64,000 nucleotides of DNA from Plumapathes pennacea (GCA_964036295.1 OZ038466.1:2170001-2234000); one strand, 5' to 3'. Counted from the first letter of the stretch, positions 54,301 to 63,186 are shown. Numbers and translations are program-made. The notes: a model not told the origin generated them from the sequence alone.

Positions 54301-55732
54301 GTGGTCGTAAGTTATGGTGAAAATACTTAGTCTTTTTGTTGTTATTGACCTTTTTTTGTGCGTATGTTTTATCTTGATATCAGGTACCTCATTTGCAAAG
54401 GAGTTCCCGCGCGGGAACCGTTACAAGGCGGAAGTGGTTGTTGTGACTGGTGGGGGCTCGGGTGAGAAGGCTACGGCCAGTTTTTACTTGGATCCGGCGG
54501 CTGACCTTCAGGTCCAGCAGCTCAAAGTCGTTGCAAAAACATCGTCCGACCGCTTGGTCACATGGACGGCCCCTGCTAACAAAAATATCCAGGTAAAACC
54601 AAAAGTTAGCTTGTCGTGTCGTGTCGTGTCGTGTTGTGTCGTGTTGTGTCGTGTCGTGTCGTGTCGTGTCGTGCCGTTCTACTGTACTATGTCGTCCTAT
54701 GTCATATACGTCATGCATGTTGTACAGGTCTATCCTGTTTAATGTCTTGTGTCGCCGTGTTTGCAGAGTTACCGGATACAAGTGTTGGATATTGCCGAAA
54801 AGAAGTGCATCGTTAATATGAACATCGGGGAGACACACTTCCTAATCAAGAATGAGGATTTAACTGTGAACCATACTTATAACGTGACAGTCTGTGCTGA
54901 TGCAGGGGAGGGGTTAGGAGAGTCTCAAGTTGTCTTGTTCTTTCAAACTTCCGGTAAGTTCGGTTCCTTTGTTTGTTGCTACTACAACTCATAGCTCAGA
55001 CCCAGTTTGCTATGTAACGGATTTTTCATATACGGTGATGTCTGTTTTCGGTTAACTTGACAACTTGGACGTCTTGCCTGAAACAAGGGACCGTTTTTAT
55101 TTGTGTTTCTTCAGAGAAGGTTACTAAAATGTCTTGTTTCTGCAGTGCCTGCTACATCTGAGCCCATTCACGGCAAGCAAACCGGCAGTAAAACGTCAAA
55201 CGCGGTAGTGTGGGCGGTGCCTGTGGGTGTAGTGGGGCTGCTGCTGATTGTAGCGCTGATATACTTCATCACTCGCACTCGTCGCCTCGAGCGATCCATG
55301 TACGTCATGTTGCACCGCACCTCAGACCGCGAAGAGGAGGTCAGCTTTCACGTAGGTGAGACGGCCTGGTTACTCAGCATTGGATTTATTAACCCTTTCA
55401 CTCCCAAGCTCATAATACAAATTCTCCCAACCTTTCAAGAAGAAAATATGAGTGATGTAGTGAGAATTGATAGTCTAATCAGCTATAATCTAGACAGTAT
55501 CAAAAGCCAAGTTCTCCGTACTGTATGATATATTAGTGCTGCTGAAACTGAAGGAGAAAATTGAACTTGATCAGGGTTAAATAAACTAACGTTTTTACAA
55601 TTGGCTAGGGTTAAGGAAGTTGGAATCATGGCTTTTCAATAAATCAATTTGTACTGGCTTGTCATTGCAGATGAAGATGATGATCCCATCATACTGGACT
55701 TTTCCGACGATGAACCGCTTCTCACAGCTTGA
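24825..55732 (+). CDS. SORL1: SORL1/SORLA sortilin-related receptor, complete, 50 coding exons
   Basis: Joining 50 exons gives a 7941-nt frame (2646 aa) with no frame break. Exon 1 is 24825-25088; the others are listed in the domain blocks below. Order: signal peptide, propeptide, VPS10 plus 10CC, YWTD propeller, EGF, 10 LDLa, about 11 FN3, membrane span and acidic tail. This order is unique to SORLA and the related Hydra head-activator receptor. Vertebrate SORLA is a type I receptor that shuttles cargo between Golgi, endosome and surface using GGA, retromer and AP adaptors. The protein is about 430 aa longer than human SORLA (2214 aa), mostly from extra FN3 domains. The LDLa exons are all phase 1-1. 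Introns are GT-AG, except a GC donor after exon 7. A second copy begins at 58953. Confidence 0.93.
25583..25830. mobile_element. 248-bp insertion in SORL1 intron 1 with 6-bp target duplication
   Basis: ACAATT occurs at 25577-25582 and again at 25825-25830. The right-hand SORL1 copy reads GTGGACAATTTTCTCT without interruption near 60017-60032, so it preserves the empty site. No inverted repeats, poly(A) or coding capacity were seen, and the class is unknown. Confidence 0.7.
26394..27362. mobile_element. piggyBac-like non-autonomous element (969 bp) in SORL1 intron 2
   Basis: Terminal inverted repeats CCCATTCGCTCC and GGAGTGAATGGG are flanked by TTAA (26390-26393 and 27363-27366). The right-hand SORL1 copy has a single TTAA in the same context (AATGCCCGCTTAAACTTTG, 61976-61994). 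That is an exact empty site and is diagnostic of piggyBac insertion. The interior has no transposase frame, so mobilisation would need an enzyme supplied in trans. Confidence 0.85.
31756..32007. mobile_element. Harbinger-like MITE in SORL1 intron 12
   Basis: Inverted ends GGCCGCGTTCACACTTGGTG and CACCAAGTGTGAACGCGGCC are flanked by TAA on both sides (31753-31755 and 32008-32010), the target size of PIF/Harbinger elements. The interior contains further hairpins such as CTCGGGCAC. It is non-coding. Confidence 0.8.
33040..34840. other. SORL1 intron 13: repeats, no gene
   Basis: A stretch near 33080-33300 has the palindrome CCCGGTTAACCGGG and inverted pieces TTCATATGAG, probably an old MITE. At 33868-34260 a block of about 190 bp is duplicated (GAAACTCAGCCAAAAGAAGA, TTTAGTTTGAATGCAGCCCA). 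The frames in this intron lack family features. Confidence 0.5.
35814..36294. repeat. Minisatellite made of exon 15 splice-acceptor-like units
   Basis: An array of T/G-rich units of about 20-25 bp (TTGTTGTTTTGTAGTGATGTGGAG and variants) fills the last 480 bp of intron 14 and runs into exon 15. The exon begins at 36295 with TGATGTGGA, directly after TTGTTTTGTAG. TGTAG followed by TGATGTGGA or TGATGTTGA also occurs at about 35841, 35966 and 36089. CCAG/GCAG followed by TGATTTTGAG occurs three more times. The minus-strand frame across this array is a repeat artefact. Confidence 0.9.
36998..37316. repeat. CACGCA/CACTCA-rich simple array in SORL1 intron 16
   Basis: About 320 bp of imperfect ACGC, ACAC and ACTC tetramers (CGCGCACGCACGCAC, CACTCATTCACTCAATCG). 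Its Arg/Thr/His reading frame is an artefact of the repeat. Confidence 0.9.
37468..39532 (+). other. SORL1: SORL1 exons 17-20: YWTD beta-propeller
   Basis: Exons 37468-37662, 38040-38235, 38729-38930 and 39343-39532 (residues about 731-991). YWTD-type motifs per blade: [40 protein letters not shown] and MYWDDWSS, with WPNGIS and [10 protein letters not shown] between blades. In LDL-receptor relatives this propeller binds or releases ligand in a pH-dependent way. Spacing and order match SORLA blade by blade. Confidence 0.9.
37850..37995. mobile_element. Degenerate MITE (family B) in SORL1 intron 17
   Basis: ATCCTTTAACCTCCAAGAG, TTCAGTTTCTCCCCAG, AACTTGGCTTTT and AACAGCTGATCGACTAGCAA resemble the interior of 16747-16947. 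The ends are worn and no clean TTAA pair remains. Confidence 0.45.
39952..40131 (+). other. SORL1: SORL1 exon 21: EGF-like module
   Basis: Sixty residues, starting [16 protein letters not shown], carry cysteines in the EGF-like pattern that closes the propeller in SORLA. The exon is phase 1 at both ends. Confidence 0.85.
40228..40690. mobile_element. Foldback element with telomere-like core, SORL1 intron 21
   Basis: Ends TATAGTACGTATTCC (40228) and GGAATGCGTACTATA (to 40690) are inverted. Inside, arms of about 140-170 bp contain mirrored copies of TATTTGCTCATCAGGG, CCAGGTATTTGCTCGTCCGG and GCTAATTATTATTCAA. The unpaired centre (about 40437-40505) is imperfect GTTAGG/TTAGGG repeats. A TA target duplication is possible at the tips. 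No coding capacity. Confidence 0.75.
41661..41695. repeat. (GA)n microsatellite
   Basis: An uninterrupted GA run of about 34 nt in intron 23. Confidence 0.9.
42351..42452 (+). repeat. Tandem duplication of the exon 25 donor region
   Basis: GCTGTGTCT then GTAAGTTTACAGGCCATGAG (from 42351) recurs 62 bp later as GCTGTATCT then GTAAGTTTACAGGTCATGAG (from 42413). The copy therefore contains a second full 5' splice site (at 42422), just inside intron 25. Use of the downstream donor would add 62 nt and shift the frame. CCCTAACCCTAACC lies between them. Confidence 0.85.
43559..43800. mobile_element. Non-autonomous element (family A), copy 2, SORL1 intron 27
   Basis: Shares with 11711-12069 and 58122-58455 the pieces GTGGTGTGGACTCTTATTTA, GAGTCCACAGCATTTTGACC, GACGCCAGCATGTCACA and CAACGAAATACAACGAA. 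It is flanked by CGAGAAACTAGTG-type sequence also found at 58427-58440. Non-coding. Confidence 0.7.
44500..44660 (+). mobile_element. tRNA-derived SINE in SORL1 intron 29
   Basis: The sequence has a pol III A box (GGTGGCCGAGCGGTTAG, about 44505-44521) and a B box (GGTTCGATTCC, 44550-44560) spaced as in a tRNA gene. The anticodon and acceptor stems do not close well, and a non-tRNA body follows (GAGCTTACCCTCCGTCC onward). That is the structure of a tRNA-derived SINE rather than a working tRNA. The 3' end is not sharply defined. Confidence 0.6.
45160..45384 (+). repeat. 56-bp tandem repeat copying the exon 31 acceptor
   Basis: Four imperfect units precede exon 31, with exon-like starts at 45162, 45217, 45273 and 45329 and the real exon at 45385 (spacing 55, 56, 56, 56). 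Each unit carries TTTGTATTCAG (or TTTAG) followed by GTCCAGTCACGCCGACTGCC, that is a polypyrimidine-poor acceptor plus the first exon bases. The real exon reads [14 protein letters not shown]; upstream units read [14 protein letters not shown] and then run out of frame. Confidence 0.92.
48590..48850. repeat. GTGTTGTTTGGTCGTG minisatellite in SORL1 intron 37
   Basis: About ten imperfect units related to TTGGTGTTGTTTGGTCGTG. The Thr/Pro/Gln-rich minus-strand frame is a repeat artefact. Confidence 0.85.
49676..49862. repeat. GTT-rich and GGAA/GGGA-rich tracts, SORL1 intron 39
   Basis: A (GTT)n stretch at 49676-49722 is followed by a purine-only stretch of GGAA and GGGA repeats at about 49780-49860. 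Low complexity; no gene. Confidence 0.85.
50508..50765. repeat. Trinucleotide (CTG/CTA, GTT) repeats, SORL1 intron 41
   Basis: GCTGCTGCTGCTACTGCTAC at the left and a pure GTT run near 50663-50693, with imperfect CTA/CTG units between. Confidence 0.85.
51298..51401. repeat. (CTAT)n / (CTGT)n microsatellite, SORL1 intron 42
   Basis: About 20 CTAT units followed by several CTGT units. The Ser-Ile-Tyr-Leu frame is an artefact. Confidence 0.95.
54612..54674. repeat. (GTGTC)n pentanucleotide repeat, SORL1 intron 47
   Basis: About 12 units of GTCGT with a few GTTGT variants, 20 bp after the exon 47 donor. Confidence 0.92.
55146..55732 (+). other. SORL1: SORL1 exons 49-50: membrane span and sorting tail
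   Basis: Exon 49 (55146-55355) encodes a short stalk, a hydrophobic span of about 23 residues (2576-2598) and [18 protein letters not shown]. Exon 50 (55671-55732) encodes a final acidic 20-residue segment ending SDDEPLLTA and the stop TGA. DEPLL fits DXXLL, the GGA VHS-domain signal, aligned with DDVPMVIA of human SORLA. YVML fits YXXphi for AP complexes and sits where human SORLA has the retromer motif FANSHY, which is not seen. Tail length is about 48 aa, slightly shorter than the human tail. Confidence 0.88.
55393..55576. mobile_element. piggyBac-like MITE (family B), copy 2, in the last SORL1 intron
   Basis: Starts CCCTTTCACTCCC after TTAA (55389-55392) and ends ATCAGGG before TTAA (55577-55580). 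The interior matches the reverse complement of 16747-16947 (GTAGTGAGAATTGATAG, AAAAGCCAAGTTCTCC, AAACTGAAGGAGAAA). 184 bp, non-coding. Confidence 0.75.
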
Positions 55733-58121
55733 GGCGCGGTCACGTGACTCAGCGGCTTTAGTGTGGCTGCGTACTGTATTTTTAGTCATTCTTGTAAAGT
55801 GGCGCCATCAGATGGCACCTCCTTTTGTCCTTGTTCTTCTTATTTTACCGTACCTAGTCCGTTACTCTGTATTTTTTCCAAGTCTGTTGCACTTTAAATC
55901 ATCATCCTGTTTCATATTTTCATATCTCTAACAAGAAAACTGCGATTTCTTTTCGACGACTGCAGATTCATTTTGCTGAAACGTTCTTTTCTTGTGGGTC
56001 ACAATCTTTTTATAGACAGTGACAGCAGGGTCGTAGAGAGGAGCGGTCTCCATTAGAATCAAGCGAGCTCACACTTAAAGTGTTTGCCTGCTTGTTTGTG
56101 CTGTGTCGTTTTACGGGCACGCCAAGTTGTGTCTGCGCTGCTTTTGTGTCATAAGTTTTGTTACGGTTTAGGTGCAGTAGAGTTAGATTGATTTTGTCGA
56201 AGGGTGTTTACATAATACCAGTACATGTTTGTTCCGGTACCCATATATGGCTCTGTATTTGTTAGTATGGTGTTCGTAGCATTTTTGTGTGATTTCTGGA
56301 ATGGACAGCGCATGCGTACCATGATTATTACCGCTTGTAATAATGAGGGCTCACATGAGCCTTCGTGTCGTTCCAGTGCAACGACTTCAAGCGTTCGGAA
56401 GTTCAGAAGTTTCTCGTACTTGTGAAATGTGAACACTTCTTCGATCTTGCATTGTACAGTTTTGTAGGGTCGTACTTTTTGGGTTGAGTTTAATTTCATT
56501 AATTCTCGTGACAGTTTTAGGGTATTAGATTATCGGTTATTCGGCAAGCTCAAACGGACAATTCTTGTCGTAAATACCAGTAACAGTTTGCAAAGTCGAA
56601 ACAACGTGAATTAAGAGACAATCATGGAGATTGCTACATGTAGACGCAACCTTTATGCTAACGGGTAAATTAGCTCAAGAAAAATCAGTAAAAAGCGACA
56701 CGTAGAAACTGCAAACAGCATTGAAAGCCGGGTTTTGTATGATGATCTTCCTTTGGTAGGCTTAATAGTAGGTTTTTTTCGTTCAAGTTTCCAAATTCAC
56801 CGTGCAAGTCTTCGGCGTAGCCGCAGCAATCAACTGATTAAAGTTTGTAGAGTGTACAATTGGTTTTACTATAGGCTTTCTGTTCGTGCAGGCGGATAAT
56901 GGCGCAGCACCGTGTGTGGCTGTGTATCTGGTTTGTTATAAGAGTGGTGTTCGCACCTGTTCGTCAGGTCAGGCAGCTGGGTCGAAAAGTTGTTGGATGT
57001 TGCGTGTCGTCGTCGCCTGCATTAGCCTCAAAAGATGTGCGCAGAATGCGGTTTGTTTCTCGGTTTTGCTTGACATTACTGTATATTAAGTGCATCTGAT
57101 AGCGAGAACTAAGTTGATAGAGCAACGGGAAAGCCATTGTACACGATATTTTAGCAGTAAAATTTCGCATATGAATAAAACGTCCTTTAGCTATCAAATG
57201 CTCGGAGTTTATTGCACGGGGGGAGGAGCAGGGATCGTGGAAAGCAAGTATCTTGCTCATCCGCCGGAGCCGTCTGTGAAAAAAACTGTAAGCCCAACCT
57301 TTACATTGCTGAAAGAACCGTCCAGACGGAAGTGAGAAATCAGCAGAAGGAAAGAAGTTGTACGATAGCAAGTATTTAGGTGACGCTGCATCTTTTACAT
57401 CCAAAATGACTTCAATCGTCCAGTAAACATGTTGCGTGCGAAAACGGGAAGTCTTGTATAATTCTGGCATCCGGCCCGATAAAAGGCGTGACTACTATCA
57501 GCACGAATATAGGGTGTGTCAGTCTGCACCAGAAATGGGCGCTGATCCCAGGGAAATGAAAAAAGCAAAAATACTTTGGCAGAAGTTGAAGGCGTTTTGC
57601 ACAAACTCAGCAGATAGAGTTCCTGCGTGTTTCGTATGTGATTGGCGGCTTGTGTTTCAGGACCATCAACATGTTGATCAGAAGTAACTGATCAGTCTAT
57701 GGCTTAATTAGTTTTCTAAATAAAGCTCGATTTGGACGCCGACACATTTATCGGCTTTGCACTTGGTAGTGCCAATTTCAAGTGGAAAACGTGATCAACT
57801 TGACACAATTTTACGCAATACTACTTCATAAGATTGACATTGCCGTTGTTTCATAGCTATAATGCTTAATCAGTATTTTCCAGTTTGAAGTCGGGGCTTT
57901 TTGTTGGTCTTTTTAAGGTGTTTACTCTTTCATAGTCGCCATGTTCAGCTCTGTCGTCTCGTGCTCCACTTTACAACAACTTGAACACTCCTCATCAGAA
58001 TATATCCTTATTTCAGAGCTTTCATTTCAAGTGCGATCATATCCGTAGTTTCATTTGTTCAGGCCGTTATTCCAAGATTGAGGTCCTGAGTGTAAAAATA
58101 AGGTACAACGGTCTACTTAAT
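55733..58121 (+). other. SORL1 3' UTR / intergenic spacer
   Basis: No convincing gene. The first AATAAA on the plus strand after the stop is at 57174-57179 and a second is at 57719-57724, so the 3' UTR could be 1.4-2 kb; an unseen variant signal could end it earlier. Short frames here lack family features. Confidence 0.45.
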
Positions 58122-58455
58122 AAATTTCCACTGGTTTGCCGTGGTGTGGACTCTTATTTACCACAATTTACGTCATCACATGGTCAAAATGTTGTGGACT
58201 CACGAGGCGCTTCGCCGAGTGAGTCCGCAACTAATTTTGACCATGTGATGACGTAAATCGTGGTAAATAAGAGTCCACACCACGGCAAACCAGTGGAAAT
58301 TTGTTTTTTACCACGACATTTAGAAATATACAGGAAACTTTCGTTGTATTTCGCTGCAAAACGTGACATGCTGGCGTCAGCATTGTTGTCTGGACTCTTA
58401 CCACGATAAATCGACCAATCAGAGAGCGAGAAACTAGTGTGTTGTGGTAAAAACA
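58122..58455. mobile_element. Non-autonomous element (family A), copy 3, with long palindrome
   Basis: 58122-58302 is a near-perfect palindrome of about 180 bp centred near 58212 (AAATTTCCACTGGTTTGCCG at the left, CGGCAAACCAGTGGAAATTT at the right). It is followed by the same tail as the other family copies (TTCGTTGTATTTCGCTGCAA, GACATGCTGGCGTCAGCAT, CCAATCAGAGAGCGAGAAAC). It ends only about 10 bp before the duplicated SORL1 flank begins at 58463. Non-coding. Confidence 0.8.
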
Positions 58456-58462
58456 ATATTTT

Positions 58463-58905
58463 ACTGATATCGAACACTTTTTTGCGATATTTTTAGCACT
58501 GCAACATGCAGCAAGTTTTTGAAAATGTTTTAAAAGCTTGCAACAACTTGCGTGAATTTTGAACTGAACTGAATTGGGTCTGTCTGGAACTCAGTTAAAC
58601 TTCTCTATCTTTACTCTCAGTGGGTTTGCGTTGCAGCTTTGAGTGTGTCTTGGATTCGGCTCAAAGCCGCTTCATCACGATCATTTGCAAACTACTGGAC
58701 ATCGCACGGAACTCATTCATCGAGAGAAAGGGGGAGAACGATATTAACTACAGTGAAGTGCTTTTTGTCTGGACTCCTGCAGTGGTGCTAAAAATATTTT
58801 AACACGTGGTTCTGCTGTAGAGTTTATTCATGCTTGATGATCTCGTGACATGTGCCGCGAGTGCTCCGGTGACGTCATGCCAGGTCATGTGACCAACAGA
58901 CGGAA
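58463..58905 (+). repeat. SORL1 5' flank, right copy of the duplication
   Basis: Homologous to 23167-23568. It continues directly into CGGAACTTTCCGTACCAG and exon 1, without the 1.2-kb insert of the left copy. A stretch of about 38 bp near 58727-58765 is present only here. Confidence 0.85.
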
Positions 58906-58952
58906 CTTTCCGTACCAGTTTGCATGCAAGTTTATACTTTTGAAATGCCAAA

Positions 58953-61900
58953 ATGACGAGGAAGACATGCAGTGTTTTCGTTTTCCTGGCTTGTGTTTGG
59001 TTTGAATCAGGGCTCATTCTTCAAGGAAGGGCAGACAATTTACGGCAGCAGCATCTGTTCGTGAAACGTCGTGTTCCCGTTCCAGGCGCTCCAAGGCGCC
59101 TTCAAGAGGTGACTCGGGATTTTAGCGCTGCTTCAGACAGCGACAAGGAATATGAAGCAAAGGAAGGGAGATTTCGAAGATCCCTCAATCCAAACACAAT
59201 GCCAAATGTTACTGAGGTAAGTTGTGGCTAGTTTCTCCTCGTGGGACTTCTTTGCCCGAATTGTGTTGTGTAGAGAAGTGTGTATACGTGCACTTTCGCT
59301 TTGAATAAAAATACGTTTGAAATTCGATGAACAGACATGAAGGTGTTAAGGTACGTATACCCTTTCATTTTGGCAGTGAAAAACAGGCTTTGGACAAAAC
59401 AGCTCTTGTTGTTTTTCTGAAAGCCGCTTTTTGTTTACCATTAAATATGTCGAATTCGTTTCTTGATGGTTGAGCTACTGCGTGCTTAAGGCTGGTTCAC
59501 ACGGTAAAGCAAGCGCAAACGCAAGCGCAAGAGAATGAAAACTTTTCCATTCTCTTGCGCTTGCGTTTGCGCTTTCTTCACAAATTTTACCATGTGAACC
59601 GGTCGCTTGCGCTTGCGTTTGCGTTTGCGCTTGCGCTTGCTTTACTCGTGTGAACCAGGCTTTACAGGTAGCAGAAATTACCTTATCGATAGCTTTGTCA
59701 CGTCTGTAGTCTGATTTTTCTTTTATTATTGACAAGTAACTACACTCCAGATATCGAATTTGCGAGCTGAAGTGAAGTCATGTTTCGACCTACTCACTGT
59801 ATTTCCGTGTTCGTAGACCGTAGTGTATCTTGATGGAGTCGACAGACTGTTTACAAGTTTAGATGTCCAATAGTTTTCTGCACTGTACCTTTTGAAATTT
59901 TGTTTTAGTTACTACGGTAAGATTATGTCAAATTATGAGTCTTTCAGTTTATTACGTACCACTAAAGTAATGATATTGCTGTTCTTCTGTAAATATTATG
60001 CATATAATGGCCTCAGTGGACAATTTTCTCTACAGAAGTGTTGTCTTTTTTTTTATATATACTTTGTAATGGCCAGTTTCGTTTTTGCTTCCCATTGCAA
60101 GCTGCAAAGTAGGGTGAACATCTGCTCTGTTCATGCATTGATCAGCTAAAACTGCACCAATCAGACAACCATGGCATGATGTAAGATTTATTTGTAGCAT
60201 GCAATTTTTTATATTGGAGTTTTGTATGCGCTTGTTTTTTATTTATCTTTTTATTTTTTTACGCCTAGGGTTAGGGCTAGGGTTGGGTTTTGGGTTATGT
60301 TTAGGGCAATTTACTTTTCAGATTGTGAGATATGAATTAAAAATAAATATGCAAATTTTAAAAACTATTATATTGTGCTTTTTAACCTGCTTATGTTTTT
60401 GACTTGTGTACTGCTATTTTGAGCCGTGATGCCAGTTTCCCTTTATTGAGATGATCAATTCTCACTACATCAATCATGCATTTCCTTATTATGATTAAAT
60501 TATATGGGTAGTAATTTATGAACTCAGGGGTAACTTAGGGCCATGGGATTTGGTAATACTTATCTGCTGATAATAAATGCAAAACAGACTGTTTTTGGAT
60601 ATTAATCTCAATGTACAGTATTGTCCAAAAAGATGCTGAGTCATGGTCAATATTACATTACATACAGTAGAGCATTAATTTTATCTAAATTTAGTATTTC
60701 ACTTCTTACCAAAAAATTTATACAACCATGTTGTAAAATATATATACACTGTAGTTTGAGAAATAGTTTGAGCCTGCTCAATTTAAAAACTGATTGAAAT
60801 ACCAATTCTCACACCATCATTCAAGTGTCTTTTTATTGAATGGCTGGGGGAATCTACATGCTGAACTTTACAGTTGTAGGAGTAAGGTGTACCAGGAAGG
60901 TGGTGAAATCCTCCTAGTTGGTTAACAGTTTAGGGCCCAGTTCAGACATTGCTCTTTTCATGCGCCGAACTCAATGAAACTGAGCAAAAGCCATTGTCTG
61001 AACTAATTTGCATTGAGTTAGGCGCATGAAAAGAGTGGCGTCTGAACTGGGCCTAAGTTGTACATTAGATTTTTGAAAATAAAACAGAATAATAGCATAG
61101 TTATAGTAAATATTACAGCATATAGGTGATGTTTTGAGGTTACAACAAGTGTGCAGTATCCATTTTCACATTTCTGTGCAATTGCTGGTTACAAGGTCTA
61201 TCCAATTTTACTGATGTAGCCCTTTTCAATAATTTATTATATTACATTATAGAATATGTTAAAATCTTGGAAGTCTTTAAGTTGCCAACCTGTTTACATT
61301 GTTGCATTGGCATCAACCAAAAATTTAAGTCCCCCTTGATTGCCAAATACTTTTTGTTACTCTAGATTTGTAACCTACTGATAGTGATGTGCCTTTTTTC
61401 TTGTCACAGCTTCATTTGAATGATAGTCATTATCAGGCGTATGTGCACTGGGCGGGTGATCACAGGGACACTATTGTGATGCTTACAAGGGACATACGGC
61501 CCTCAGCAAGTAGCACTAGCCATGTGTGGATATCAAAGGATTATGGACAAAGTTTTGTGAACAGGACAGACTCCTTTACCACCAGTAATAGAAGGCCAGC
61601 CTTGATTAATTTGTTTTATCCATCACCAGTGGTTAACACAAGGGTGAGTACAGTACCGCCTAAATGTAAGTTCCCTTATCGAGCGCACATCGGGCGAGCA
61701 AGTCTCGAGTATCGGGTGAGCGAGTCTCAAGTATCGGGCATAGAGTATCGAGTAATGGGCGAACGAGCATCGGATAACGAGCGAGAAAAGTGATTATCGT
61801 AACAAAGAAAACAAAAGCTTTTTTGTTTGATTGCCAGAGTCCAATGTCAAACTGTCAAATGTCCTTTGTTGCATTGAAAGCAAAAAACAGTCGAGTTATA

Positions 61901-63059
61901 TTACATTAAATAAACAAGACGGACATTTACCAAACAAAAGCTTATAGCCAGCAAAGTGCAGGTTGCATGTTCTATAATGCCCGCTTAAACTTTGTGCCAA
62001 TATTTATGGAGGGTAGGTGCCTAAAGGGTATGTGGTAACCATGGCAACCCCACTACAGTAGGGGGAGAGGAGGGTGGGACAACAAACAGCAAGCTGTTTG
62101 CTGGCATAAGCAGCAAGCAGACTATGTGCTCCGTCAGCATGGGCCACTGACCTGCATTGTCTGGAGACTGCCTGTAAATATTGCATTTAGCCTCAACAAA
62201 ATGGTTGAACTTTCCATTCTATCACTGCTGGGGGAAGGAGGAGGGGAAGGGGTGAGGTGGATTGGTGAGGTAGCTCATAAGAATGGTTTAAGTTAATGTT
62301 CAATACACGCTGTACATAAACCTGTTGTATCTATTGACATTAGTACCTTTTTATTTTTCCCTTTCTTTTCAGTATCTTTTTGTGGACAAGGTAAACAAAT
62401 TGGTCTTCAGCACAGTAGATGACTGTAGCACTTTCTTCAGAAGGCAGGTGGTGTTCACGCCGGATGACATCCTTTTTCACCCAACTAATGAGCAGATTGT
62501 GTTAGCATATGATCAATCAGCGAAAAAGGTGAGATTTAACCAAGCTACTGTGCAACAATATTTTGGCAGCACAGATTATTACTGTCAGTACCTTTGGGTC
62601 CTTCTTTTGTTGGTAGACATCGCAATTTATTACTGATAATGTTTTCAATGTTATCTAAGTCAATATTAAAATTCCTGCAATATTATAATCAATATTATAA
62701 ATGTTTGTTTGTCTGTTGGCAGCTTTATGTTTCACAGAATTTTGGCTTATCGTGGAGCCTGAAGGATGAGCGGGTCAGGACATACTACTGGTAATGTAAC
62801 AGGACTTCAACAGTTGATTAGAGATAGTGACTCTGAAGTTCTACATTGTCCAATGCTATGTTGTAACTTATCTTATTCAACATCTTGTTGGCAAAGAAAA
62901 GGACCAGGGTCTCAATAAGATCATCCTGTGACCATCTTGTGCCTTTACCAAACATTGTTGGCAAGCTTTTACTGAACGTACATGTGTGCTTCTTTCACAG
63001 GGGTATTCCACATGTGGACAACGCAAACACTTTGTACATTGAGAGGGAAGAGCAGTCTG
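58953..63059 (+). CDS. SORL1: Second SORL1 copy, first five exons (partial, runs off the window)
   Basis: Exons 58953-59216, 61410-61643, 62373-62528, 62723-62790 and 63001-63059 correspond one for one to exons 1-5 of the first copy. They have identical lengths (264, 234, 156, 68, 59 nt), phases and splice dinucleotides. They encode the signal peptide, propeptide with EGFRFRR-type furin site (RFRR before SLNPN) and the start of the VPS10 domain. Changes are scattered substitutions (for example LRDSHYQ to LNDSHYQ, VGSTS to ASSTS), with no stop or frameshift, so it looks functional so far. Exon 6 is not found before the window ends; intron 5 homology fades near 63187, where a C-rich repeat starts. 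Whether the copy is full-length cannot be told here. Confidence 0.85.
59489..59661. mobile_element. Harbinger-like MITE in intron 1 of the second SORL1 copy
   Basis: Inverted ends AGGCTGGTTCACAC and GTGTGAACCAGGCT are flanked by TTA (59486-59488 and 59662-59664). The first copy has a single TTA in the same context (GCGTGCTTACAGGTAGC, 25224-25240), so the empty site proves a 173-bp insertion with a 3-bp duplication. The interior is itself a hairpin of GCGCTTGCG/CGCAAGCGC repeats. Confidence 0.88.
60262..60308 (+). repeat. Short telomere-like tract
   Basis: CCTAGGGTTAGGGCTAGGG followed by GGTT/GTTTAGGG variants, in the part of intron 1 found only in the second SORL1 copy. Confidence 0.7.
60933..61054. 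mobile_element. Short hairpin MITE in intron 1 of the second SORL1 copy
   Basis: GGCCCAGTTCAGAC and GTCTGAACTGGGCC are inverted ends; the interior pairs CTCTTTTCATGCGCC with GGCGCATGAAAAGAG. TAA follows the right end and TTA precedes the left, as in Harbinger-type targets, but the exact border is off by a base or two. It lies in about 1.1 kb (60178-61315) absent from intron 1 of the first copy. Confidence 0.7.
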
Positions 63060-63186
63060 GTATGCAAATGAGTGTTTATTCTTACTTGTCTTTACTGAGA
63101 TGGACAATTTATGATATCATGTAGGAATAAAGAGACAACCAGAATGTAAAGATTTTGTTTCCAGTAGATATTCCAATATTGCACAT

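Larger units (their letters stand above)
46000..54953 (+). other. SORL1: SORL1 exons 32-48: expanded fibronectin type III region
   Basis: Exons: 46000-46311, 46751-46857, 47121-47225, 47362-47449, 47690-47790, 48162-48324, 49186-49283, 49467-49644, 49929-50035, 50202-50495, 50857-51132, 51527-51823, 52382-52684, 52783-53067, 53840-53909, 54384-54592, 54767-54953 (residues about 1497-2556). Each domain shows the FN3 Trp (LSWTP, KINWHSP, LIWQQP, LRWRAP, LTWGKP, LTWSIP, LTWDAP, LSWNSP, VTWKAP, FSWEKP, VTWTAP) and a later Tyr. That makes about 11 domains against six in human SORLA. Exons 41-45 are each 276-303 nt, phase 0 at both ends, and hold the back half of one domain and the front half of the next. 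Confidence 0.88.

Noticed and set aside
57436-57687. 83-aa frame downstream of SORL1
   Set aside because: No recognisable domain, no splice or promoter support; treated as 3' UTR or spacer.
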